Source of the DNA: NAT127 sp034717695
Lineage (GTDB): Bacteria > Pseudomonadota > Gammaproteobacteria > Pseudomonadales > Porticoccaceae
Length of the DNA: 64,000 nt
Assembly (NCBI GenBank): GCA_034717695.1
Contig: JAYELS010000062.1
Coordinates: 1-64,000 of the forward strand
Direction of reading: 5' to 3'
Of this stretch, positions 24,465-32,296 are shown one piece after another. The notes beneath the pieces were generated by a model. That model was not told where the DNA came from. It did no database searches and worked only from the letters and a program-made list of their open reading frames with translations. Position 1 is the first letter of the stretch; the number at the start of each line of letters is the position of its first letter. A program made the translations under genes and the position numbers.

Positions 24465-25846
24465 CCCTTGTCGGCCCCGTTGACGGCGAGGGCCTGGGCC
24501 ACGGCGTTGCCGATGTAGCCAGCGGGGGTGAGGGCGCGCAGTTCGGCCTTGGCGCTGTCGGGAATGGCAAGGGCTTCGATGAAAGCCGCCATCCGCTCCC
24601 GGGTGATGCCCTGGCCGCGGGTGAGTTCCTTGAGCTTTTCGTAGGGCTTGTCGATGTTGTAGCGGCGCATCACCGTTTGCACCGGCTCGGCAAGGACTTC
24701 CCAGGCGTCGTCCAGGTCCGCCGCCAGGCGCGCCCCGTTGAGCTCCAGTTTGCCGAGACCTTTTTGCATGGCCTCGAAGGCGATCTGGCAGTAGCCAAAG
24801 CCGACGCCCATGTTGCGCAGCACCGTGGAGTCGGTGAGATCCCGCTGCCAGCGGGAGATGGGCAGCTTCTGCGCGAGGTGGGTGAACACCGCGTTGGCAA
24901 GGCCGAGGTTGCCCTCGGCGTTTTCGAAGTCGATGGGGTTGACCTTGTGGGGCATGGTGGAGGAGCCCACCTCGCCCGCCACGGTTTTCTGCTTGAAATA
25001 GCCGAGGGAGATGTAGCCCCACACATCGCGGTTGAAGTCGATGAGGATGGTGTTGAGGCGCACGATGGCGTCGAACAGCTCGGCGATGCAGTCGTGGGGC
25101 TCGATCTGGGTGGTGTAGGGGTTCCAGGCGAGGCCCAGGGATTCCACGAACCCGCGGGCATTGCCCTGCCAGTCCACATCCGGGTAGGCGGAGAGGTGGG
25201 CGTTGTAGTTGCCCACCGCGCCGTTGAACTTGGCGAGCAGTTCCACGGCGCGGATCTGGCGAAGCTGGCGCCGCAGGCGGTAGGCGACGTTGGCCAGTTC
25301 CTTGCCGACGGTGGTGGGGGAGGCGGTCTGGCCGTGGGTGCGGGACATCATCGGCACCGCCGCGAAGGCGATGGCCATGTCCGCCAGGGTGTCGGCGATC
25401 CTTTCGGCGGCGGGGAGCAGGATCTGGTCGCGGCCGGCCTTCAGCATCAGCCCGTGGGAGGTGTTGTTGATGTCCTCGGAGGTGCAGGCGAAGTGGACGA
25501 ACTCGGTGACGGCGTTGAGCTCGGCATTGGCGGCGATGCGTTCCTTGATGAAGTACTCCACCGCCTTGACGTCGTGGTTGGTGGTTTTCTCGATGTCCTT
25601 GATGCGCTGGGCGTCCGCTTCGCTGAAGCCGGCGGCGATGTCGTCGAGCAGGGCGTTGGCCGCGGCGCTGAAGGGCGGCACCTCGGCGACGCCGGGATGG
25701 GCGGCGAGACACTGCAGCCAGCGGATCTCGACGATCACCCGGTATTTGATCAGGCCAAACTCACTGAAAATCTCCCGAAGCGGCGCGGTCTTGGCGCCGT
25801 AGCGGCCGTCGATGGGGGAAATGGCGGTGAGGGGGGAGAGATTCAT
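24461..25846 (-). CDS. purB: Adenylosuccinate lyase
   Basis: 461 residues from ATG 25846. It catalyses two purine-pathway steps, SAICAR to AICAR and adenylosuccinate to AMP. The fumarase/aspartase superfamily signature is GSSTMPHKVNPIDFEN, with the catalytic His region SRTHGQTASPTTVGKE and KAVEYFIKE near residue 90. The length is normal for the gamma-proteobacterial type. It lies downstream of hflD with a 76 bp gap containing its own candidate -10 element, and overlaps roxA by four bases. Confidence 0.97.
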   Translation of the reverse strand: MNLSPLTAISPIDGRYGAKTAPLREIFSEFGLIKYRVIVEIRWLQCLAAHPGVAEVPPFSAAANALLDDIAAGFSEADAQRIKDIEKTTNHDVKAVEYFIKERIAANAELNAVTEFVHFACTSEDINNTSHGLMLKAGRDQILLPAAERIADTLADMAIAFAAVPMMSRTHGQTASPTTVGKELANVAYRLRRQLRQIRAVELLAKFNGAVGNYNAHLSAYPDVDWQGNARGFVESLGLAWNPYTTQIEPHDCIAELFDAIVRLNTILIDFNRDVWGYISLGYFKQKTVAGEVGSSTMPHKVNPIDFENAEGNLGLANAVFTHLAQKLPISRWQRDLTDSTVLRNMGVGFGYCQIAFEAMQKGLGKLELNGARLAADLDDAWEVLAEPVQTVMRRYNIDKPYEKLKELTRGQGITRERMAAFIEALAIPDSAKAELRALTPAGYIGNAVAQALAVNGADKG

Positions 25847-25883
25847 GGCTCGGTTCCGATTGGGCGGTTGGCGGGAAATGAAA

Positions 25884-25896
25884 GGGCGGCATTTTA
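25884..25896 (-). promoter_or_regulatory. Candidate purB -10 box and GC-rich discriminator
   Basis: On the minus strand, TAAAAT is followed directly by GCCGCCC, 38 bp before the purB start in the hflD-purB gap. No clear -35 box is seen. It shares its layout with the glcB, mlaA, gltX and dusA elements. Confidence 0.45.
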
Positions 25897-25922
25897 GCAC
25901 AGCGCCTGCGCGACCCCGGCGC

Positions 25923-26552
25923 TCAGGACTGGCGGCGCAGATCCCGGGCCAGTTCCAGGAGCCGCTGGCGCTGAAACACCAGCTGGTGGCGCCGTCCCCC
26001 CACCTGTTGCCAGAGGGTGGCGGCGCGGATGGCGGCGAACAGCAGGCAGCGGATGCGGTTGGCGATATCCGGCTGGCGCAGGTGCTGGGGCATGCCGCCC
26101 ACCTGGATGCGGAAGTTGAAGGTGCTGAGGGTGTTGAGGTAGAGATCCGCCAGATTGGCGATCACATTGGGGTGGGTGCGGCTGAAATGCTCCGCCTGGC
26201 GCCGCGCCCTGTCGATGCCTTCCCCCACCTTGGCCAGCATGGCGGGGTTGCGGGCGAGTTTGCGTTGCAGGTAGAACACCCCGAGTACGTAGCGCAGCAG
26301 GGGGGCATTCGCCTCCGCGCGGGTGGCGCCGAGCACCCGGTTGAGGGTGTCGAGGCCGGTCCAGAGGGCGTCGATGTCGCCGAACACCGCGAGGGTGGAC
26401 GGCGGGTTCTGTTCGAACAGGCTGTGGATGCAGGTCTCGAAATCCCGCGGCAGGCAGCTGCCGGTGGTGGCCAGGGATTCCACCAGCTGGCAGGCCTGGA
26501 ACACCCCGGCGAGGGCGATCGCCTGGTCGCGGCTGGGGGGCGAGAACCACAT
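25923..26552 (-). CDS. hflD: High-frequency lysogenization protein HflD homologue
   Basis: 209 residues, almost all helical, from ATG 26552, one base after the mnmA stop. It matches HflD (YcfC) in length, in the start region (RDQAIALAGVFQACQLVESLA), in VLGVFYLQRKLARNP and in LSTFNFRIQV near 140. In E. coli HflD is a peripheral inner-membrane protein that binds phage lambda CII; its normal cellular role is unclear. Position between mnmA and purB is the conserved gamma-proteobacterial order. Confidence 0.93.
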   Translation of the reverse strand: MWFSPPSRDQAIALAGVFQACQLVESLATTGSCLPRDFETCIHSLFEQNPPSTLAVFGDIDALWTGLDTLNRVLGATRAEANAPLLRYVLGVFYLQRKLARNPAMLAKVGEGIDRARRQAEHFSRTHPNVIANLADLYLNTLSTFNFRIQVGGMPQHLRQPDIANRIRCLLFAAIRAATLWQQVGGRRHQLVFQRQRLLELARDLRRQS

Positions 26553-26553
26553 G

Positions 26554-27651
26554 TCAGCGTCCCCCCCGGTTGAAGCTGTGGTCAATGACGCCGCCGCCGA
26601 GGCACACCTCGCCCTGGTAGAACACCACCGACTGGCCGGGGGTGATGGCCCGCTGGGGCTGGTGGAATTCCACCCGCCAGCCATCGTCCTGGCGAACCAC
26701 TGTGCAGTCCTGGTCCGCCTGTCGATAGCGGGTCTTGGCCTTGCAGACAAAGGGGCTGGTTTGGGGGGCGCCGTTGATCCAGTGCACCTCGGCGCTCACC
26801 AGTGTGTCGGTAAACAGCAGTGGGTGGTTGGCACCCTGCACCGCCACCAGCACGTTGCGGGTCAGGTCCTTGGCGGCCACGTACCAGGGGGCCTCACTGC
26901 CGCCCTTGACGCCGCCGATGCCGAGGCCCTGGCGCTGTCCGAGGGTGTGGTACATGAGGCCCATGTGGGTGCCGATCTTGCGGCCCCTGTCGTCCTCGAT
27001 ATCCCCGGGCTGGGCGGGGAGGTACTGTTCGAGAAAATCCTTGAACCGCCGCTCGCCGATGAAGCAGATGCCGGTGCTGTCCTTCTTGGCATGGGTGGCG
27101 AGGCCATGGGCCGCGGCGATCCGCCGCACCTCGGGCTTTTGCAGCTCGCCCACGGGGAACAGGGAGCGGGCGAGGGCGCTCTCCTCCACGGCGTGGAGAA
27201 AATAGCTCTGGTCCTTGTTGGCATCGACGCCCTTGAGCAGGCGGCTGTGGCCGTCCCGGTCCTGGCGGCGCACGTAGTGGCCGGTGGCGATCAGGTCGGC
27301 GCCGAGGATTTCGGCGTATTCGAGGAACACCTTGAACTTGATTTCCCGGTTGCAGAGGATGTCCGGGTTGGGGGTGCGACCCGCCCGGTACTCGGCGAGG
27401 AAGTGGGCGAACACGTTGTCCCAGTAATCGGCGGCGAAATTCGCGGTGTGAAGCGGAATGCCGATGCGGTCGCACACCGCCTGGGCGTCGGCGAGGTCCG
27501 CCATGGCGGTGCAGTACTCGGTGCCGTCGTCCTCGTCCCAGTTCTTCATGAACAGGCCCTGCACCCGGTAGCCCTGTTCCAGCAACAGCAGGGCGGCGAC
27601 CGAGGAATCGACCCCGCCGGACATGCCCACCATCACCAGCGGCTTGCTCAT
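26554..27651 (-). CDS. mnmA: tRNA-specific 2-thiouridylase
   Basis: 365 residues from ATG 27651, overlapping the nudJ stop in ATGA. It inserts sulfur at U34 of tRNA-Lys, -Glu and -Gln, taking it from the Tus relay. It has the PP-loop VGMSGGVDSSVAALLLLEQG, catalytic cysteines in TPNPDILCNREIKF and DSTGICFIGERRF, and the THMGLMYHTLGQRQGLGIGG region. Standard family length. Second-to-third position in the rluE-to-roxA operon. Confidence 0.97.
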   Translation of the reverse strand: MSKPLVMVGMSGGVDSSVAALLLLEQGYRVQGLFMKNWDEDDGTEYCTAMADLADAQAVCDRIGIPLHTANFAADYWDNVFAHFLAEYRAGRTPNPDILCNREIKFKVFLEYAEILGADLIATGHYVRRQDRDGHSRLLKGVDANKDQSYFLHAVEESALARSLFPVGELQKPEVRRIAAAHGLATHAKKDSTGICFIGERRFKDFLEQYLPAQPGDIEDDRGRKIGTHMGLMYHTLGQRQGLGIGGVKGGSEAPWYVAAKDLTRNVLVAVQGANHPLLFTDTLVSAEVHWINGAPQTSPFVCKAKTRYRQADQDCTVVRQDDGWRVEFHQPQRAITPGQSVVFYQGEVCLGGGVIDHSFNRGGR

Positions 27652-28124
27652 GGCGCCGCTCCGTCCCCGCCATCCTGGTCGATGAGGTTGCTCACCACCG
27701 ACAGCGGGTAGAGGGGGCCTGACAGGAAGTTGTCGATCACGCTCATCACCAGGGGGCTGCGCAGGCGGTGGGCCTCGGCCCGCAGCGCCGCCAGGTCGAA
27801 CCACTCGACGGCGATGATGTCGCCATCGAGGGTGGCCCCGGGGACTTGCTCGACGGGCTCGGCGACGAAGCTGACCCGGTAGTAGGTGGCCCCGTTGCGG
27901 GCCGATCGGTAGGTGCTGATGCCGAGGAAGCCGGTGAGCTTCACCCGCCAGCCGGTTTCCTCCAGGGTCTCCCGCAGGGCCGCCTGTTGCAGGGTTTCCC
28001 CGGGTTCCACATGGCCGGCGGGCTGGTTGATCACGTCCTCGCCGGCGTCGCGCTCCCGCACCATCAGGAACTTGCCGTCGCGGTGGATGATGGTGGCCAC
28101 GGTGAGGTGAATCTGGTCTGGCAT
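27648..28124 (-). CDS. nudJ: Nudix phosphatase NudJ
   Basis: 158 residues. The Nudix box is complete (GHVEPGETLQQAALRETLEE, then TGW) at about residue 37. NudJ removes phosphate from HMP-pyrophosphate, thiamine pyrophosphate and nucleoside di-/triphosphates. The conserved order rluE-nudJ-mnmA supports the name. The start ATG overlaps the rluE stop as TGATG and the end overlaps mnmA as ATGA, so translation is coupled on both sides. Confidence 0.9.
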   Translation of the reverse strand: MPDQIHLTVATIIHRDGKFLMVRERDAGEDVINQPAGHVEPGETLQQAALRETLEETGWRVKLTGFLGISTYRSARNGATYYRVSFVAEPVEQVPGATLDGDIIAVEWFDLAALRAEAHRLRSPLVMSVIDNFLSGPLYPLSVVSNLIDQDGGDGAAP

Positions 28125-28750
28125 CAGCGGTGTCTACCTGGTGGTCGTCGGGGGTTGGCGCGGTGGGCGCCGGGTGGCCTGCGGGCAGGGGCGCCATTGT
28201 CCTTGGACGGGGCGATCTCTTCAACGGCAAATTCGCCGGGGGCGAGGTCGTCCAGGGACCAGTCGCCGATGCGGACCCGCACCAGGCGCAGGGTGGGCAG
28301 GCCCACCGCGGCGGTCATGCGCCGCACCTGGCGATTGCGGCCTTCGCGGATGGTCAGCTCCAGCCAGGCGGTGGGTACGGTCTTGCGAAAGCGCACCGGG
28401 GGATCACGGGGCCAGAGGGGCGGCTCGGGGATTTCCCGCGCCTCGGCGGGCAGGGTGAGGCCGTCCCTGAGTTCGACGCCGGCCCGCAGGCGGGCGAGTT
28501 GCGCGTCGTTGACCGCGCCTTCCACCTGCACCCAGTAGGTTTTTGCCAGCTTGAAGCGGGGGCTGCTGATGCGTGCCTGCAGGGGGCCGTCGTCGGTGAG
28601 CAGCAGCAGTCCCTCGGAATCGTGGTCGAGTCGCCCGGCGGGGTAGACTCCGGCAATGGGGATGTGATGGCCGAACCCGGGGTGGCCATCGCCATCCGTG
28701 AACTGGCTGAGCACACCGTAGGGTTTGTTGAAGCGCACGAGTTTCGACAT
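28124..28750 (-). CDS. rluE: 23S rRNA pseudouridine(2457) synthase
   Basis: 208 residues from ATG 28750 (MSKLVRFNKPYGVLSQF). A compact RsuA/RluB/E/F-class pseudouridine synthase without an S4 domain. The catalytic Asp is in AGRLDHDSEGLLLLTDDG, and the REGRNRQVRRMTAAVGLPTLRL motif is complete. The protein ends in a basic tail (GAPARRPPGAHRANPRRP) beyond the usual C-terminus, probably non-catalytic. It is first in the six-gene operon; upstream lies the divergent icd promoter. Confidence 0.93.
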   Translation of the reverse strand: MSKLVRFNKPYGVLSQFTDGDGHPGFGHHIPIAGVYPAGRLDHDSEGLLLLTDDGPLQARISSPRFKLAKTYWVQVEGAVNDAQLARLRAGVELRDGLTLPAEAREIPEPPLWPRDPPVRFRKTVPTAWLELTIREGRNRQVRRMTAAVGLPTLRLVRVRIGDWSLDDLAPGEFAVEEIAPSKDNGAPARRPPGAHRANPRRPPGRHR

Positions 28751-28816
28751 GGCGCGAATGATAGCGCTTTCCGGACATCCTGACCCGCCGCGCCCGGGGG
28801 ATCGGGGCACAAGCGC

Positions 28817-28845
28817 CTGACAGAAGGGAGCCGCTGTGCTAGGAT
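28817..28845 (+). promoter_or_regulatory. icd promoter
   Basis: CTGACA (28817-28822), a 17-base spacer and TAGGAT (28840-28845). Transcription would start near 28852, giving a leader of more than 200 nt before icd. Confidence 0.6.
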
Positions 28846-28851
28846 CGGCGC

Positions 28852-29068
28852 GCTTTTTGCTGCTGTCCTAGGGGCTTCGCCGGGGTGATCACCCGGCTTG
28901 CGCGGGCCTTCCTGGCATCAGCCGATACCTCGCGGTAGCGCCGACACCGGGCCCTGTCCCCGGCGGCGTCCCGGACCAACCAGTCCCGGGACCGCGCCGG
29001 TAGCGATCCCCGGGTCGTCGCAGTATCCCCGCGACGGCGTCCTTGTCCCATAAAGCTCAGGAAGAATC
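28852..29068 (+). other. Long structured 5' leader of icd
   Basis: About 217 bases, very GC-rich, with no supported ORF. Several potential hairpins are visible: GCCGGG/CCCGGC (28879-28897), CGCCG/CGGCG around 28940-28968, CCCGG/CCCGGG around 28970-28990, and CGTCGC/GCGACG (29016-29036). CGGTAGCG occurs twice (near 28932 and 28998). It matches no riboswitch class that I recognise. The ribosome site AGGAAG lies at 29059. Confidence 0.5.
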
Positions 29069-31291
29069 ATGACATCCAAAATCATCTATACCCTGACAGA
29101 TGAAGCCCCGGCGCTGGCCACCTATTCCCTGTTGCCGATCGTTCAGGCATTTACCCGCCCCGCCGGCATCGCCATCGAAACCCGCGACATTTCCCTGTCC
29201 GGCCGCATCATTGCCCAGTTCCCCGAACGCCTCACCGACCAGCAACGCATGGGCGATCACCTGGCTGAACTCGGCCAGCTGGCCACCACCCCCGAGGCCA
29301 ACATCATCAAGCTGCCCAATATCAGCGCCTCGCTTCCCCAGCTGGTGGCGGCCATCAAGGAGCTGCAACAGCAGGGCTACGACCTGCCCGATTATCCGGA
29401 AGATCCCCGCGACGATGTCGAGAAGGACATCAAGGCCCGCTACGACAGGGTCAAGGGCAGCGCCGTCAACCCCGTGCTCCGGGAGGGCAACTCCGACCGC
29501 CGCGCGCCGGCCTCGGTAAAGGCCTATGCCCGCAAGAATCCCCACAAGATGGGCGCCTGGTCGACGGAGTCGAAAACCCACGTGGCACATATGGGGGAGG
29601 GCGACTTCTACGGCAGCGAACGGTCTGTCACCGTGCCCGCCGCGGGGGCGGTGAAAATTCAGCTGGTGGGCGCCGACGGCACCACCCGGGTGCTCAAAGA
29701 GAAGACCGCACTGCTCCCTGGCGAAATCATCGACGCGGCGGTGATGAGCCGCCGCGCGCTGCGCGCCTTTTTCGCCGAACAGATCGAGGATGCCAAAAAA
29801 ACCGGCGTGCTGCTGTCCCTGCACCTGAAGGCCACCATGATGAAGGTGTCCGACCCCATCATGTTCGGCCATGCGGTGACCGTGTTCTTCAGCGACCTGT
29901 TCGCCAGGCACGGCGAGACCCTGAAGGCCCTGGGTGTCGATACCAACAACGGCCTTGGCGATCTGTTCGCCAAGATCCGCGGCCTGCCGGATGACCAGCG
30001 CGCCGCCATCGAGGCGGATGTCGCCGCCGCCTACCAGCGGGGGCCCGCTCTCGCCATGGTCAACTCCGATAAGGGCATCACCAACCTCCATGTGCCGAGC
30101 GATATCATTGTCGATGCCTCCATGCCCGCCATGATCCGGGATTCCGGCAAGATGTGGGGCCCCGACGGCAAGCTCCACGACACCAAGGCGCTGATCCCCG
30201 ATCGCTGCTACGCCGGTGTCTACCAGGAGGTGATCGACGACTGCCGCAGGCACGGTGCCTTCGATCCGACCACCATGGGCTCTGTCCCCAATGTGGGGCT
30301 GATGGCCCAGAAGGCGGAGGAGTACGGCTCCCACGACAAGACCTTTGAAATCCCCGCCGACGGCGTTGTCCAGGTGCTGGACGGCAGTGGCGCGGTGCTG
30401 ATGGAGCACCGGGTCGAGGCCGGCGATATCTGGCGCATGTGCCAGACCAAGGACGCGCCGATCCAGGATTGGGTCAAGCTCGCCGTCAACCGCGCCCGGG
30501 CCACCGGCGCCCCCGCGGTGTTCTGGCTCGATGCCAACCGCGCCCACGACGCCCAGGTGATCGCCAAGGTGGAGGGCTACCTCAAGGATCACGATACCCA
30601 GGGCCTCGATATCCGCATCCTGGCGCCGGAGCAGGCCTGCCGCCTGTCCCTGGAGCGGATTCGCGCGGGCCTCGACACCATTTCGGTGACCGGCAACGTG
30701 CTCAGGGACTATCTCACCGACCTGTTCCCCATCATGGAGCTGGGCACCAGTGCCAAGATGCTGTCCATCGTTCCGCTGATGAATGGCGGTGGTCTGTTCG
30801 AGACCGGCGCCGGCGGCTCGGCCCCCAAGCACGTGCAGCAGTTCCTGGAGGAGAACCACCTGCGCTGGGATTCCCTCGGGGAATTCCTCGCCCTCGCCGA
30901 ATCCCTCGACCATTTTGGCAACGTCACCCACAACCCCAGGGCCAAGGTGTTTGCCAAGGCGCTGGACGTGGCCAACGGCAAGTTCCTCGACAGCAACAAG
31001 TCACCGTCCCGCAAGGTGGGCGAACTGGACAACAGGGGAAGCCACTTCTACCTGGCGCTGTACTGGGCCGAGGCCCTCGCCGCCCAGGACGACGACGCCG
31101 AACTCAAGGCCCGCTTCGCGCCGGTGGCGGCGAGCATGGCGGCGAGCGAGGCGACCATCGTGGCGGAACTGAACCAGGTGCAGGGCAAGGCGGTGGACAT
31201 CGGCGGCTACTATCGCCCCGACGTCGCGCTCGCCACCCAGGCGATGCGCCCCAGCAAGACCCTGAATGCCATCCTCGACGGTATCCGCTGA
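29069..31291 (+). CDS. icd: Monomeric NADP-dependent isocitrate dehydrogenase
   Basis: 740 residues, the size of the monomeric IDH class (about 80 kDa), unrelated in length to the dimeric 416-residue E. coli enzyme. It oxidises isocitrate to 2-oxoglutarate with NADP. Family blocks are present: the start SKIIYTLTDEAPALATYSLL, KLPNISASLPQL, GNSDRRAP (substrate-binding), SLHLKATMMKVSDPIMFGH, and the C-terminal SPSRKVGELDNRGSHFYLA. It competes with aceA for isocitrate at the shunt branch point. It has its own promoter and structured leader and ends at a terminator shared with cspD. Confidence 0.97.
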   Translation: MTSKIIYTLTDEAPALATYSLLPIVQAFTRPAGIAIETRDISLSGRIIAQFPERLTDQQRMGDHLAELGQLATTPEANIIKLPNISASLPQLVAAIKELQQQGYDLPDYPEDPRDDVEKDIKARYDRVKGSAVNPVLREGNSDRRAPASVKAYARKNPHKMGAWSTESKTHVAHMGEGDFYGSERSVTVPAAGAVKIQLVGADGTTRVLKEKTALLPGEIIDAAVMSRRALRAFFAEQIEDAKKTGVLLSLHLKATMMKVSDPIMFGHAVTVFFSDLFARHGETLKALGVDTNNGLGDLFAKIRGLPDDQRAAIEADVAAAYQRGPALAMVNSDKGITNLHVPSDIIVDASMPAMIRDSGKMWGPDGKLHDTKALIPDRCYAGVYQEVIDDCRRHGAFDPTTMGSVPNVGLMAQKAEEYGSHDKTFEIPADGVVQVLDGSGAVLMEHRVEAGDIWRMCQTKDAPIQDWVKLAVNRARATGAPAVFWLDANRAHDAQVIAKVEGYLKDHDTQGLDIRILAPEQACRLSLERIRAGLDTISVTGNVLRDYLTDLFPIMELGTSAKMLSIVPLMNGGGLFETGAGGSAPKHVQQFLEENHLRWDSLGEFLALAESLDHFGNVTHNPRAKVFAKALDVANGKFLDSNKSPSRKVGELDNRGSHFYLALYWAEALAAQDDDAELKARFAPVAASMAASEATIVAELNQVQGKAVDIGGYYRPDVALATQAMRPSKTLNAILDGIR

Positions 31292-31342
31292 GAAGGCGCC
31301 TGGCGGTCCGGGAGGGCCGCCAGGTTGTTCGAAGCAAAGACC

Positions 31343-31368
31343 AAAACCCGGGCCATGCCCGGGTTTTT
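31343..31368. terminator. Rho-independent terminator between icd and cspD
   Basis: AAAACCCGGGC, loop CAT, GCCCGGGTTTT plus a further T. The symmetric A/T tails can serve icd (+) and cspD (-). Confidence 0.92.
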
Positions 31369-31394
31369 CATGTCCCTTTGGATTCGCTTACTTC

Positions 31395-31640
31395 TTAGTC
31401 TTCGACCTGGGGGGCCGTTTCCGGGCTGAAGGCGCGCGCGAGGGGGGTGATGTTGGTGGCGTGGAGCCCCTTTTCACCCTGGATGATATCGAAGGTGACT
31501 TCCTGGCCTGCCTTGAGGGTTTTGTATCCCTCCATGGTGATGGCCGAGAAATGGGCAAAGATATCGTTGGCGCCGTCCTCGGGCAGAATGAAGCCGTAGC
31601 CCTTGGCGTTGTTAAACCACTTGACGGTTCCCTTTGGCAT
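31395..31640 (-). CDS. cspD: Cold-shock-domain protein CspD
   Basis: 81 residues. A single cold-shock domain with both nucleic-acid-binding motifs, KGYGFI (RNP1) and DIFAHF (RNP2). The MEGYKTLKAGQEVTFDI segment and the position divergent from clpS-clpA mark it as CspD rather than CspA. CspD binds single-stranded DNA/RNA and inhibits replication in stationary phase in E. coli. A short acidic tail follows the domain. The ribosome site GGGAGAA is well placed. The 291 bp gap to clpS holds divergent regulatory DNA without further genes. Confidence 0.9.
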   Translation of the reverse strand: MPKGTVKWFNNAKGYGFILPEDGANDIFAHFSAITMEGYKTLKAGQEVTFDIIQGEKGLHATNITPLARAFSPETAPQVED

Positions 31641-31931
31641 ACTGATTTCTCCCGCCTCACAAGCTGATTAATGATAATTATTGGTATGGGTTGCACGAGG
31701 CGAATGTGACCCAATCAACCCTTGTACAGGTCGACGCGACACTATTAACGGGAATTTTCCGGCAAGTCAAGATGAAGACCCCGGGCGGGCGCGGGCGGGG
31801 GACCGGTGGTTGGCGTCCTTGGCAGCGGTCATCGACGCCCCGGGCGGCGCAAATTCCTTCCCCTCGAGCGGCCCTCTGGGGCTAGAATAATCACCAATCC
31901 CCAGCCCACCGCGCGAGGTCGATACCGCACC

Positions 31932-32285
31932 GTGACCATTCAGGCCGCCATCAAATCCCGCCCCAACGGGGGGCAACCTTCCCATGACCTGGTGGTGGAG
32001 GAAGCCAAGCCCAAGCTGCGCAAGCCGCCCATGTACCAGGTGGTGATGCTCAACGACGATTACACCCCCATGGAGTTCGTGGTGGATGTCCTGGAATCGT
32101 TTTTTGGCATGGATCGTGAGTTGGCGGTTCGTGTTATGCTCAAAGTGCATACCGAGGGCCGGGCGGTGTGCGGCGTGTTTACCCGTGATATCGCCGAATC
32201 CAAGGCCATCAAGGTCAACCGTTACGCCAGGGAGAATGAGCACCCCCTGATCTGCGAGATAGAACCGGCCGACGACCCTGAGTAG
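31932..32285 (+). CDS. clpS: ATP-dependent Clp protease adaptor ClpS
   Basis: 117 residues from GTG 31932. ClpS captures proteins carrying N-terminal Leu, Phe, Trp or Tyr and hands them to ClpA. The core MYQVVMLNDDYTPMEFVV with the Asn-Asp pair that contacts the N-degron amine, the HxEGRAVCGVFTRDIAE region and the disordered N-terminal tail (about 30 residues) are all present. It lies 11 bp upstream of clpA and so is co-transcribed. Confidence 0.95.
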   Translation: MTIQAAIKSRPNGGQPSHDLVVEEAKPKLRKPPMYQVVMLNDDYTPMEFVVDVLESFFGMDRELAVRVMLKVHTEGRAVCGVFTRDIAESKAIKVNRYARENEHPLICEIEPADDPE

Positions 32286-32296
32286 GAGTAAAGGCA

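Noticed and set aside
23511..25712. A 733-codon minus-strand frame spanning purB and roxA
   Set aside because: Only the last ~317 codons (roxA) are real. The first part is an off-frame reading of purB.
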